Assembly: GCA_963555965.3 (NCBI GenBank)
Contig: OY821634.1
Span: 1,240,001-1,304,000 of the forward strand
DNA: 64,000 nucleotides
Direction: 5' to 3'
Source: Bin127 sp963555965
Lineage (GTDB): Bacteria > Chloroflexota > Dehalococcoidia > Lucifugimonadales > Lucifugimonadaceae
The notes below the pieces were generated by a model. The model was not told where the DNA came from. It did no database searches and was given only the letters and a program-made list of their open reading frames with translations. A program made the translations under genes and the position numbers. Position 1 is the stretch's first letter, and each line of letters begins with the position of its first letter. Of the stretch, positions 27,476 to 35,775 are shown one piece after another.

Positions 27476-27555
27476 CCCTCCCCTTTTTGCGTAGCGCAAC
27501 GGAGCAAAAGGGGGACGCGAGTGAAGTGCAGCGAAACTCGCAGGGGGTTCGCAAT
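27476..27555. repeat. Dispersed repeat with CCCCTTTTTGCG / AAAAGGGGG arms
   Basis: Intergenic stretch with the inverted arms CCCTTTTTGCGTAGCGCAACGG...AGCAAAAGGGGG followed by an ACGCGAGTGAAGTGCAGCGAAACTCGCAGGGGGTTC tail. Similar modules recur at 37137-37300, 42500-42790, 43463-43920 and 63553-63590, so it belongs to a genome-wide dispersed family. Confidence 0.6.
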
Positions 27556-27625
27556 GCCGCATGATCGCTCCTAACCCTGTCTTAAAATCACATAGAAGTA
27601 CACAACCACCCAAGGAATATCCAAC

Positions 27626-27868
27626 ATGAAGACCGCAGACCCAGCGATAAATACGGTCATCGACAACATCGGCATCATGGTCGCGTCGGAAGGAGGCTCG
27701 TTGGAGCTCCTCGAACTCACCGACGACTACATGAAGGTCAAATACAACGCCGGCACCAACGAAGAGTGCCCCGAATGCGTCCCCATGACCGACGCTGTCT
27801 ACCAATTCATGCGAGCATCTCTTGACATCCACGCGCCACGCATCGCCACCCTCGAAGTCGTCGACTAA
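27626..27868 (+). CDS. NifU C-terminal-domain-like protein
   Basis: 80-aa protein resembling the NifU/NfuA scaffold domain: an N-terminal helix (INTVIDNIGIMVASEGG) leads into a beta strand and a CPEC motif at about residues 49-52, then a C-terminal helix and IATLEVVD. In NifU domains the paired cysteines bind a transient Fe-S cluster at a dimer interface. The usual CxxC sequence is preceded by GTNEE rather than the common gly-rich segment, so it is a divergent member. It is a single gene with an ATG at 27626 and no sulfur-mobilisation neighbours. Confidence 0.7.
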   Translation: MKTADPAINTVIDNIGIMVASEGGSLELLELTDDYMKVKYNAGTNEECPECVPMTDAVYQFMRASLDIHAPRIATLEVVD

Positions 27869-27904
27869 ACACCTCGTAAGGGCGCCCCTCGCGGCTAGCC
27901 ATCG

Positions 27905-27996
27905 TCATTCCAACTAACTGTCATTCCCGCGCAGGCGATAATCCACATGATCGGACGGGACGTGGCTCCCGAAACTTACTCACTACGCGGAATCCC
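27905..27996. repeat. CATTCCCGCG / GCGGAATCCC dispersed repeat
   Basis: Imperfect inverted arms around TCATTCCCGCGCAGGCG and CGCGGAATCCCGACG flank a degenerate centre, with a partial extra copy TCATTCC at the left edge. It lies just upstream of the Phd/VapC promoter and resembles the ATTCCGGC palindrome at 5228-5247. Confidence 0.4.
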
Positions 27997-28010
27997 GACG
28001 ATATTCTAGA

Positions 28011-28030
28011 TTAGTCATATAATTGACTAA
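28011..28030 (+). promoter_or_regulatory. Operator palindrome overlapping the -10 of phd-vapC
   Basis: Perfect 7-bp inverted repeat TTAGTCA/TGACTAA whose six-base centre is TATAAT, a consensus -10 hexamer (28018-28023). The start codon of the antitoxin is 28 bases downstream, preceded by a full AAAGGAGG ribosome site. Phd-type antitoxins typically bind such palindromes, so this is the expected autoregulatory operator. The -35 is not obvious. Confidence 0.8.
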
Positions 28031-28051
28031 CAAAGGTCAAAGGAGGCGGCA

Positions 28052-28285
28052 ATGGTCACCGTCAACGTGCATGAAGCCAAAACTCATCTCTCCCGCCTTT
28101 TGGCGGACGTAGAATCTGGCGAAGACGTGGTCATCGCCCGGAACGGCAAGCCAGTCGTAAAGCTGGTTCCCTACGCACCCAAAGGAAAGCCCCAGTTCGG
28201 ATCAATGAAGGGGCTGATCGAATTGGACGACAGTTTCTTCGACCCGTTGCCCGAAGAAGAGTTGAAGTTGTGGGAAGGCGGTTAA
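28052..28285 (+). CDS. Phd/YefM-family antitoxin
   Basis: 77-aa antitoxin: the N-terminal Phd fold is visible in VNVHEAKTHLSRLLADVESG (about residues 4-23) and VIARNGKPVVKLVPY, and the C-terminal part is a flexible toxin-binding tail ending LKLWEGG. It should bind and block the downstream PIN toxin and repress its own promoter. The ATG at 28052 has a consensus ribosome site. The toxin gene starts four bases after its stop. Confidence 0.92.
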   Translation: MVTVNVHEAKTHLSRLLADVESGEDVVIARNGKPVVKLVPYAPKGKPQFGSMKGLIELDDSFFDPLPEEELKLWEGG

Positions 28286-28288
28286 TCG

Positions 28289-28675
28289 ATGCGATTGTTG
28301 TTGGATACCCATGCCATTGTGTGGTGGTTCTCGGCAAACCGACGCCTCTCCTCAAAGGCACGACAAGCAATCGCTGATATGTCTAACGATAAGCTCGTCA
28401 GTGCCGCTTCTGCATGGGAAATCGCTACCAAGTATCGCCTAGGCAAAATGCCTAGCGTCGCAGCATTAGCAAATGATTTTCACAACAGGATCGCCGGTCA
28501 AGGATTTGACGAACTGCCAATAACAGTCCAACACGCCTTCCGCTCCGGATCACTGCCCGGCCTCCATAACGACCCCTTCGACCGGCTACTTATGGCTCAG
28601 GCGATATCGGACGACCTAGTGTTGGTCTCCAATGAAACCATGTTCGATCGCTACGGTGTCCGCCGGCTGTGGTGA
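28289..28675 (+). CDS. VapC-type PIN-domain toxin
   Basis: 128-aa PIN ribonuclease of the Phd-associated type. The catalytic acids are visible: the N-terminal LLLDTHAIVWWF aspartate, WEIATK glutamate around residue 42, and NDPFDRLLMAQA with the late aspartates at about 91-94. Such toxins usually cleave tRNA or rRNA to stop growth. The gene is coupled to the upstream antitoxin. The APH-like gene downstream begins 20 bp after its stop. Confidence 0.92.
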   Translation: MRLLLDTHAIVWWFSANRRLSSKARQAIADMSNDKLVSAASAWEIATKYRLGKMPSVAALANDFHNRIAGQGFDELPITVQHAFRSGSLPGLHNDPFDRLLMAQAISDDLVLVSNETMFDRYGVRRLW

Positions 28676-28694
28676 TTGTCGTGAGGTTGCGCGC

Positions 28695-29696
28695 GTGAGC
28701 ACCACGAAGATTCCGATCGATTTTCCTAAGGAAGTCGCCAAATCTCCACCTCCTGACCAAGGTGAACGGCTACATTGGGCGGATATGCCGCGTCGCGTGC
28801 GTGACGAAATCGAAAGACGATTGGGCGGGGCCGTTGTCGCCGCAATCACGCAACCCACTGGGTTTTCGCCCGGTGTCGCCGCGCGATTGTGTACGTCTGA
28901 TAATCGTCGAGTTTTCATCAAAGGTCTGGGACCCGAACCCAACCCAACTGCCGCCGACGTGCATAGGCGCGAGATCAATGTGATGGCTTCAATGCCGAAT
29001 GGATTACCGGTACCACGATTGCTGTGGTTTCACGATGAAGGCGAAGGTGGTTGGGTAATCCTATGTTTTGAGGACGTAGACGGTCACCATCCCACGAAAC
29101 CTTGGCGGATCAACGAGCTGGAGCGGATTGTCATAGCAATCGAAGATCTAAACACGCAATTGACCCCGTCGCCAATCCCAAAAGACACTGTCGGGACGGC
29201 AGGGGATGAATTCAAGACAACCATCAATGGATGGCGGATGCTTCGCAACGAAACAGCCCCAAAATTGGACGAGTGGTCACTACGTAACATCGATGCCTTG
29301 GCGACCATTGAGGGAATGATCGCCGGGGCTCTCGCAGGTGACACGCTGTTACACATGGACATCAGAGCGGACAACATCCTTCTCACCGCCGATCGTGTTT
29401 GGTTCGTTGACTGGCCTCACGCCTTGATTGGACCAGGATGGCTTGATGTCGTCGCGTTTGCGCCGAGTGTGACGATGCAGGGCGGCCCGCTTCCAGAGGA
29501 AGTGATATCTAGACATTCCGCGTGCCGTACCGCAAACGGCGATGACATAACCGCTGCTGTTGTAGCGGTAGCCGGATACTTCACAAGGCGAGCTATGCAA
29601 CCACCGCCGCCCGGACTACCTACGGTACGCGCATTTCAAGACGCTCAGGGCATCATCGCTCGGGAGTGGGTAGCTCAACGCACGGGACTATCGTGA
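28695..29696 (+). CDS. Aminoglycoside phosphotransferase-like kinase
   Basis: About 333-aa APH-family protein (kinase fold). The catalytic loop HMDIRADNILL (about residues 222-232) and the metal-binding WFVDWPHALIG (the DFG equivalent, about 237-247) are intact. The family phosphorylates small hydroxylated substrates, including aminoglycosides, homoserine, choline and macrolides; the substrate here is unknown. The GTG at 28695 is chosen because it follows the toxin stop and has a GAGG eight bases upstream, whereas the ATG at 28632 lies inside vapC. Confidence 0.85.
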   Translation: MSTTKIPIDFPKEVAKSPPPDQGERLHWADMPRRVRDEIERRLGGAVVAAITQPTGFSPGVAARLCTSDNRRVFIKGLGPEPNPTAADVHRREINVMASMPNGLPVPRLLWFHDEGEGGWVILCFEDVDGHHPTKPWRINELERIVIAIEDLNTQLTPSPIPKDTVGTAGDEFKTTINGWRMLRNETAPKLDEWSLRNIDALATIEGMIAGALAGDTLLHMDIRADNILLTADRVWFVDWPHALIGPGWLDVVAFAPSVTMQGGPLPEEVISRHSACRTANGDDITAAVVAVAGYFTRRAMQPPPPGLPTVRAFQDAQGIIAREWVAQRTGLS

Positions 29697-29814
29697 CGCG
29701 AGTCAGCATTTAAGAATTGGTTTCACATTAGAGCGCGTTACTTCGTGTTTATTGGCCTGCACGCCAGGGATTAAACGACGCAGTCTGTACCCGAACTTCC
29801 AGCTGCCGTTTCTC

Positions 29815-30250
29815 GGCGAGGCGGACTATAAGCCGAGTTCTGTCCGGGTCCCAGCGAGGTTTACAACCCGCAGGCATTCCTCCCTCGAATCGAACCCTGT
29901 GCGACCATCCATCTCCGATCACGATCACTCGTAACCTCTAGCGGCCTACCCGGGAGCTGACGCGGGCATTCGTCTTGGCACTCCCCTATTTGGCCTTGCA
30001 CCGAGCGGGGTTTGCATTGCCGCCGACGTTACCGCCGACGCGGTGCGCTCTTACCGCACCGGTTCGCCCTTACCCGATAAACGCACACCGAAATGCGCGT
30101 TCTCAGGCGGTATTCTTTCTGTTGCACTTTCCATCGGGTCGCCCCGCCCTGCCGTTAGCAGGCGCTCCTGCCCGTTGGTGCTCGGACTTTCCTCCACGAA
30201 GACGATCTAAACTAAACCGTCCTCGCAGCGGTCGCACGTCCGCCTCGCAC
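29815..30250 (-). ncRNA. rnpB: RNase P RNA (bacterial type A)
   Basis: Catalytic RNA that removes tRNA 5' leaders. Read on the minus strand, the conserved 5' core GAGGAAAGTCCGAGCACC, the stretch GGGCAGGAGCGCC...CTAACGGC, GATGGAAAGTGCAACAGAAAG and the 3' ATAGTCCGCCTCG are all present. The 5' GCGAGGCGGAC at about 30248-30238 pairs with GTCCGCCTCGC near 29826-29816, forming P1 and defining the ends to within a few bases. It lies immediately downstream of a serine-recombinase-like gene on the same strand. Confidence 0.95.
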
Positions 30251-30281
30251 TGACCTCAGCGTAACATCCAAGCGAACTAGG

Positions 30282-31901
30282 CTATCTCGTCACCCGTGGG
30301 CGAACCTTCACTGCATCTTCTGTCACTTCGACGTCTTCGACTAATGCCAACAGTGCATCACGCGCCCGTTCCACATCGCCTGAACCGACGACATCGGCGA
30401 TCAGATCACGAGTTCGACGCTCGCGAGATACTTTGACATTCTTCGTAGAGGAACCATTATTACCTAAGCTCTCTTCATCCTCGATCAAACGACGTATATC
30501 CTTGATCTCGGACAGAAACGGCTCTAAATTCTCAAGATCCCCACGTCCTGTCGAAACGATACGCGCTTCGCTCAAGAAGGTTTTTTCGGCATTCTCCAAC
30601 TGCTGCTCAAGGCGCAAACCAGTCTCGATTGGTCTGATCTGTTTCACCGTCTCCGATTGCCACGCCATCACTGCTTTACGCACTTCGCCATCCAAATCGT
30701 CCGCGCGCCACTTAGGGCACACGATCCCGTTACCATTACCGTTCTTCGCAGCGCGTCGATGCTGACATTCATAAAACTCGTAGTACCGATACGTCTTCGA
30801 AGCCGTAGTGTCATCCTGACGACGCCAAGTCCTACGGCGTGTGAGACCCGGTACTCCGTGACCGCACTGACCGCAACGTAACAATCCGCCCAGAAGGAAT
30901 GGATCTTCAGACTTCGCCAACCGACGTTCCCGCTGCTTCACTGTCAATTCGTCCTGCGCACGACGGAACAACGACCGACCAATTATCGCCTCGTGGTTTC
31001 CTGATACTAAGAAGCCGTATCTCGTGTAGGTGCCAACGTAGACACGGTTCTTCAGGATTATTGAAACTGTAGCGGGAGACCATGGCTTACCCGTGCGCGT
31101 CGGGACGTTCTCCGCTGCTAAGCGTTGAGCAATCAGACGCATCCCCAACCCGTTGCTGACTTTGTCGCCTTGCGCATCTGTCGAATCTTCATCCCCCACG
31201 TACCACTCGTATATCCGCTTGACCACCGCCGCCTCTTCTGGAACCGGTTTCAACGAACCGTCGGCCCCGCAACGATACCCGTACGGTGTCCTCCCAAGCA
31301 CCTTGCCACGCGATGCCTTTTCACGGATCCTGTCGCGGATCCGCTTACGCAACCAATCCGGCTCACCTCGCAAACCAAGCAGTTCCTCGCCGTTCTGCAA
31401 CGGATCAGGCATCTCAATGTCCGTGCAAATCGCATCTGATCCAGATCGACGGATGTACAGCAACCGCTCAACTAGAGTCTCAAGATCATCCGCCAAATGC
31501 GACGCGTCTGGTATGACCACCAACGCAGGTCTCCCATGCCGTCCCTCTAATCGTTCCATCAGTTCTGCAAACTGCGCATCTCCAAACTCTTCCGGAATCT
31601 GCAGACTAAATGCCGAGCCCAATCCTTCATTCAACTCGGACTCAACGCTCTCCAACAACTGATTATCTTCTGGCAAGCCAAGAATTGCCGTCAGATTATG
31701 CCCACCCGAACGACAGTATTCGACGATTTGTTGAACGGGATCAGCTGTGACCAGTCTGAGCCGGCTTTCAATCTCGGCGATTTGTCCCCATGAACCAGCG
31801 GCCGCACGCCGAGAACCTGCCCATTCATGGACATTCTCTGTGCTAGACGCACCCGAGCATTCGTCGATCTCGCGTCGCCTCACATAACCGATGGCGCGCA
31901 T
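30282..31901 (-). CDS. Large serine-recombinase-like protein lacking catalytic residues
   Basis: 539-aa protein. The N-terminus MRAIGYVRRRE resembles a resolvase-fold start but the catalytic serine (normally just after the YxR motif) is replaced, and the Arg pair of the usual DRLSR box reads DASHLAD. Residues about 185-330 are a normal Recombinase domain (RKRIRDRIREKASRGKVLG to VSIILKNRVYVGT), followed by a zinc ribbon (RCGQCGHG...CQH...CPKW) and a coiled coil. So the DNA-binding part is retained and the catalytic part looks dead. It sits just upstream of rnpB, on the same strand. Confidence 0.85.
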   Translation of the reverse strand: MRAIGYVRRREIDECSGASSTENVHEWAGSRRAAAGSWGQIAEIESRLRLVTADPVQQIVEYCRSGGHNLTAILGLPEDNQLLESVESELNEGLGSAFSLQIPEEFGDAQFAELMERLEGRHGRPALVVIPDASHLADDLETLVERLLYIRRSGSDAICTDIEMPDPLQNGEELLGLRGEPDWLRKRIRDRIREKASRGKVLGRTPYGYRCGADGSLKPVPEEAAVVKRIYEWYVGDEDSTDAQGDKVSNGLGMRLIAQRLAAENVPTRTGKPWSPATVSIILKNRVYVGTYTRYGFLVSGNHEAIIGRSLFRRAQDELTVKQRERRLAKSEDPFLLGGLLRCGQCGHGVPGLTRRRTWRRQDDTTASKTYRYYEFYECQHRRAAKNGNGNGIVCPKWRADDLDGEVRKAVMAWQSETVKQIRPIETGLRLEQQLENAEKTFLSEARIVSTGRGDLENLEPFLSEIKDIRRLIEDEESLGNNGSSTKNVKVSRERRTRDLIADVVGSGDVERARDALLALVEDVEVTEDAVKVRPRVTR

Positions 31902-31907
31902 CTCAAA

Positions 31908-32621
31908 TCAATCCGTGCTCAGCGTTATCAAATACTTGCCGCAATGACACAAGATCGGATCCGTCGCCTGCTTCAACACGTTCAATTCTCCCATCGACAC
32001 CCTCTCAGAACAACCAACGCAGATATCGCGTTCGACAACCGTAACTGCCATGCCGCCGTTGTTTTTGAACAAACGGTTGTACTCCCCCAAGTGCTGCGCA
32101 GGGATCGCATTCGCTGTCTCGTTACGGTGCTTCAGCGCCTCGTTGTACTCTTCAGATATCCGAGACTGCTCATCTGTACCCAACTGCTTCTGCTCTTTCC
32201 AATCCGCCTCCATCGCATCCAGCTGCATTTGGAGTTCTGAATGAACGCGTCGGGCCTCGTTCGTCGCGTTCCTGATCGGCTCCATACGCTGATCTATTGC
32301 ATCGATACGATTTGCGTGTTCTTGAACACGCAGTTCCAAACGGTAGTAGTCGCGTGGGTTGGTAACCTCCCCACTGTTGTACAGCCTCTCCTCCACCTCG
32401 GCGCGATTCTGATTCTCCGATGCTCGCTCAAGCTCCAACCGCTTCATCGCAACTTCCGCCTGCATCTGGGAACGTTTCGCACGTTCGCACTTCGATCGCA
32501 AATCCTTCAAGCGATTCGCTTTGTCCTGCAAATCCAGAGAAATCTGCGAATAGGACTGCCGTTGACGTAGCAATCCTTGATCGATTTCCTGCAACGCAAG
32601 CAATGCATCAAACGTGTTCAA
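31908..32621 (-). CDS. Zinc-ribbon coiled-coil protein (zf-RING_7 type)
   Basis: 237-aa protein. The first 180 residues are heptad-rich (for example IDQGLLRQRQSYSQISLDLQ and EVEERLYNSGEV) and should form a long antiparallel coiled coil; the C-terminus is a small zinc site CVGCSERV...LCHCGKYL. Proteins of this kind are widely conserved in bacteria with no settled function and are suggested to bind nucleic acid. The start is TTG at 32621. Its stop is seven bases before the recombinase-like gene, so the pair is probably co-transcribed toward rnpB. Confidence 0.85.
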   Translation of the reverse strand: MNTFDALLALQEIDQGLLRQRQSYSQISLDLQDKANRLKDLRSKCERAKRSQMQAEVAMKRLELERASENQNRAEVEERLYNSGEVTNPRDYYRLELRVQEHANRIDAIDQRMEPIRNATNEARRVHSELQMQLDAMEADWKEQKQLGTDEQSRISEEYNEALKHRNETANAIPAQHLGEYNRLFKNNGGMAVTVVERDICVGCSERVSMGELNVLKQATDPILCHCGKYLITLSTD

Positions 32622-32803
32622 ATCTCAGACTCCCAGCGTGTTTCCCAATCGGCGTGCTACCCTCTGCACATCTAACTTAATCATATCAAACTTGCATTAT
32701 TTCGTCGATTTTGCCCCGCGCATCGCACCTATCGACAACCCAACCCGCATCGCGTTATACATTAGATCGAGATCAGCCTACTCTCGGAGAACACGCTTAA
32801 ATC

Positions 32804-34315
32804 ATGCAGCTACTCCCATCATTCGTCAGGAACTCCCCGCGAACCCGAATCGTGTGCACCATTGGCCCCGCCACCGGCAACGTCGCCAGAGCCCGGCAAC
32901 TCATACGGGCCGGCATGTCCGTCGCTCGATTAAACCTTTCGCACGGAGATGCTCAGCAGCACTTCGAATATCTCGACGCAGTACGCGAAGCCGCACGACA
33001 GACCGGCGTACCCATCGGTATACTCGCAGACCTGCCCGGTCCCAAATACCGCATCGGAACCGTCGATCCTGATAGAGCGGTTACTCAAAACGGCAGAGAA
33101 GGCATAACCGTCAACGCGCGCGACAAGTTCGTACTTACCGCTGAGCGCGTCTACACAACAACAGAACGCGGCACGGTCTGGCCATCAGGACTACACAACG
33201 ACATTCGACCGCGGGCGCAGATCCTCATAGACGAAGGTGCCGTTGATCTACGAGTCAATCGAGTTGAAGGCGTCGAGATACACTGCACTGTGCGACGCGG
33301 AGGATTGATACAGTCCGATAAAGCAGTAACCGCTCCCGGCAACACCTCGACTCTCGAATACTTCACCGACGAAACCATCGCCGCTCTAGACTTCGCAATC
33401 GAAGCCGATGTCGACTTTGTCGGACTCTCCTACATACGCAATCGCGACGACCTTCGAGCCGTTCGAGACCGGTTGGCCGCAGCTGGACGAACTCCGGCTC
33501 TTGTAGCCAAGATCGAGATAAAACAAGCCGTCGAAAACCTCAACGAGATTCTCGACGAGACCGACGCCATAATGGTCGCTCGTGGAGACCTCGGAGTCGA
33601 AATGCCCCTTCACCTCGTTCCAATGATCCAGAAGCGCATGATACGGATGGCCAACGAGGTCGGAAAACCCGTCATCACCGCTACTCAGATGCTCGAATCA
33701 ATGCGCGACAACCCATACCCCACACGCGCCGAATCGACCGACGTATACAACGCCGTACGCGATGGCACCGACGCGGTAATGCTCTCCGCCGAGACTTCCG
33801 TCGGCGACTACCCCGTAGCAGCCGTCAGATTCATGGCCCGCGTCTCCAAAATCGCCGAACGATTCCTCGACAACTCCATGCTGCGAAACCGACGCATGGC
33901 AATTATCGATAAAGAAGGACGACACGCACAGGTCAACTCCATCATCGCATTCGACGCGGCACGAACCGCGGACACCCTGCGCTCAAAAGCAATCATCACA
34001 TTCACCGAAACCGGCACCACCGCCGATCGAGTTGCCGCATTCCGACCGCGAACACCCATCATCGCACTCTCACCTAGAGAAAAAACCCTCAACAACCTCT
34101 CGATGCGCTGGGGCGTCATACCCCTAATAACTGAACGCCTCGCTGAACTCGACCAGATGTTCGACCACGCCGCAACGCTCGCAAAACAGCAAGGCTTCGC
34201 TAAAGACAACGACACCGTAGTACTAGTTGCCGGCGTCCCCATCGGCAAGTCCGGAAGCACCAACCTCCTCCGCGTAATCACCATCGGCGAAAACGAAGAC
34301 GGTCCCGCATCCTAG
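32804..34315 (+). CDS. pyk: Pyruvate kinase
   Basis: Glycolytic enzyme that makes pyruvate and ATP from phosphoenolpyruvate. The N-terminal RTRIVCTIGPATGN, substrate loop RLNLSHGD (about residues 43-50), the catalytic KIEIKQAVENL (Lys about 236), MVARGDLGVEMPL (about 260-272) and TATQMLESM are all present. 503 aa is normal and includes the regulatory C domain. The ATG at 32804 has no clear ribosome site and could be leaderless. It is divergent from the zinc-ribbon gene and convergent with the DUF4129 gene. Confidence 0.96.
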   Translation: MQLLPSFVRNSPRTRIVCTIGPATGNVARARQLIRAGMSVARLNLSHGDAQQHFEYLDAVREAARQTGVPIGILADLPGPKYRIGTVDPDRAVTQNGREGITVNARDKFVLTAERVYTTTERGTVWPSGLHNDIRPRAQILIDEGAVDLRVNRVEGVEIHCTVRRGGLIQSDKAVTAPGNTSTLEYFTDETIAALDFAIEADVDFVGLSYIRNRDDLRAVRDRLAAAGRTPALVAKIEIKQAVENLNEILDETDAIMVARGDLGVEMPLHLVPMIQKRMIRMANEVGKPVITATQMLESMRDNPYPTRAESTDVYNAVRDGTDAVMLSAETSVGDYPVAAVRFMARVSKIAERFLDNSMLRNRRMAIIDKEGRHAQVNSIIAFDAARTADTLRSKAIITFTETGTTADRVAAFRPRTPIIALSPREKTLNNLSMRWGVIPLITERLAELDQMFDHAATLAKQQGFAKDNDTVVLVAGVPIGKSGSTNLLRVITIGENEDGPAS

Positions 34316-34329
34316 ACGCGAACCCGAGC

Positions 34330-35775
34330 CTATTCCGATCCCGATTCAGACCCCTCCTGCCGCTCATCCAACACTTCGACCGCCCGAGTCAACCTAGACC
34401 TCAAATCCTCTACTCGCGACACCTCCGTAGGAACATTCCCGTAACAAGCAGCGTTGAAGCGCGACGTTATTGCGGCGATCGGTGCACCGTTCAAAAACAA
34501 TGCCAACTCCGGCTGACGCTCACTCGGAGTCATTCGCGAGTTGAACTCCCAACCGCGCTCCAGAGCCATCTCCAACGTCTCGAAATACAGGATGAAGACC
34601 TCCTTGATGCCCGGATCGTCCGGGTAGTTCCAAAGATGCCGCGGTGTGCCACGACGCGTCATCCAGTCCGGCAACAAACCTTTCAACAGGTCGAGATACG
34701 TCACCTCTTCCACTTCGTCACGGATCGTCTCGCGTTCGATCCCGTCGTCGCGGTTCAACCGCCTTATGATCCGCCGGTACGCCAACGCAACGACTATCAG
34801 CACCACAAACAGCAACAGGAACGTAAGCGGCCACTGCAATATCTCCAGCACCGTTTCCACCCACGCACTGTCGGCAGCTTCCGTCGCTTCACGTTCCGGA
34901 AACTCCGGACGCTGTCCCTCACCCTGCTCTTGCTCTTGCTCAACCGGTTCAGAGCCAAACAACGACTGGAGCAACTCGATAATCTTGGCGATCACCCAAC
35001 CAATCGCCAGCAACGGGTACCGCAAGACAAACAAGATCGCGTCAACCGTCCAACCCCACAGAATCCACAGCGCGTTCAAACCCGCATACCCATACCGTCC
35101 GCCGAAGAAGCCCGCCACTAGTCCAGTGCCGAGAAACGCGCCCAGTGCCACGACGATTATGCGCATCCACTTGCCAGCCACCGGCGAATCGTTCGGCAAA
35201 CGAGCAACCGCCATTCCCCCCAGCGTCGCTATGAAATACGGAATCAGCAACTGCGCCAACCCGATCGGTTCGGACACGAACTCGTCGACGATTAAACCCA
35301 CAGCCAGCACCACTAGACCACGCTTGAATATCCGCTTCAAGTGATCCGGCGCATCGCTGTCATCCCGAATAATCGTCGATGTCCGCCGCCAAATCACCAA
35401 GCTCACCACTAGCGCGATCACCAACGCAGCTACAGACTCTCCAGTCAGATCACGGTTGAAAAGGTGGTAGATCCACGCCAGATCAAAGTTGAAACCGGGA
35501 TTGAAACGAGTCGTAGCAACTGCCACATATATCATCGACAAGCCCGCAGTCCCGTAGATCAGCGCAATTGTGACCAGACTCCCGCGCAGTCCACCAACGA
35601 TCCAAGACGTGAACATACCCGTCAGGTACAGGAGCAGCACCATCCCCCAGTGCAACGGCGGATAATCCAGACTCAACCCGGCGCTGACAACCGCGACGAT
35701 CGTGAATAAAATCACACTCTCCGCAACCGCGATCGCGGTGAACACTATCTGGTTGCGCCAATCAGACACTGTCAT
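34330..35775 (-). CDS. Membrane protein with DUF4129 domain
   Basis: 481-aa protein. Nine or so hydrophobic segments occupy about residues 10-340, interrupted by an acidic, glutamine-rich extracytoplasmic loop (EPVEQEQEQGEGQRPE). The C-terminal about 110 residues match the DUF4129 domain usually fused to or beside transglutaminase-like proteins (FILYFETLEMALERGW, FNAACYGN). No transglutaminase domain is present. The ATG at 35775 overlaps the end of the DUF58 gene by 14 bp, implying translational coupling, and completes a MoxR-DUF58-DUF4129 operon of the kind linked to envelope protein maturation. Confidence 0.85.
   Translation of the reverse strand: MTVSDWRNQIVFTAIAVAESVILFTIVAVVSAGLSLDYPPLHWGMVLLLYLTGMFTSWIVGGLRGSLVTIALIYGTAGLSMIYVAVATTRFNPGFNFDLAWIYHLFNRDLTGESVAALVIALVVSLVIWRRTSTIIRDDSDAPDHLKRIFKRGLVVLAVGLIVDEFVSEPIGLAQLLIPYFIATLGGMAVARLPNDSPVAGKWMRIIVVALGAFLGTGLVAGFFGGRYGYAGLNALWILWGWTVDAILFVLRYPLLAIGWVIAKIIELLQSLFGSEPVEQEQEQGEGQRPEFPEREATEAADSAWVETVLEILQWPLTFLLLFVVLIVVALAYRRIIRRLNRDDGIERETIRDEVEEVTYLDLLKGLLPDWMTRRGTPRHLWNYPDDPGIKEVFILYFETLEMALERGWEFNSRMTPSERQPELALFLNGAPIAAITSRFNAACYGNVPTEVSRVEDLRSRLTRAVEVLDERQEGSESGSE

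Noticed and set aside
29975..30253. 92-aa protein-coding gene
   Set aside because: The stretch is the RNase P RNA read on the other strand; its sequence is explained by the conserved RNA core.
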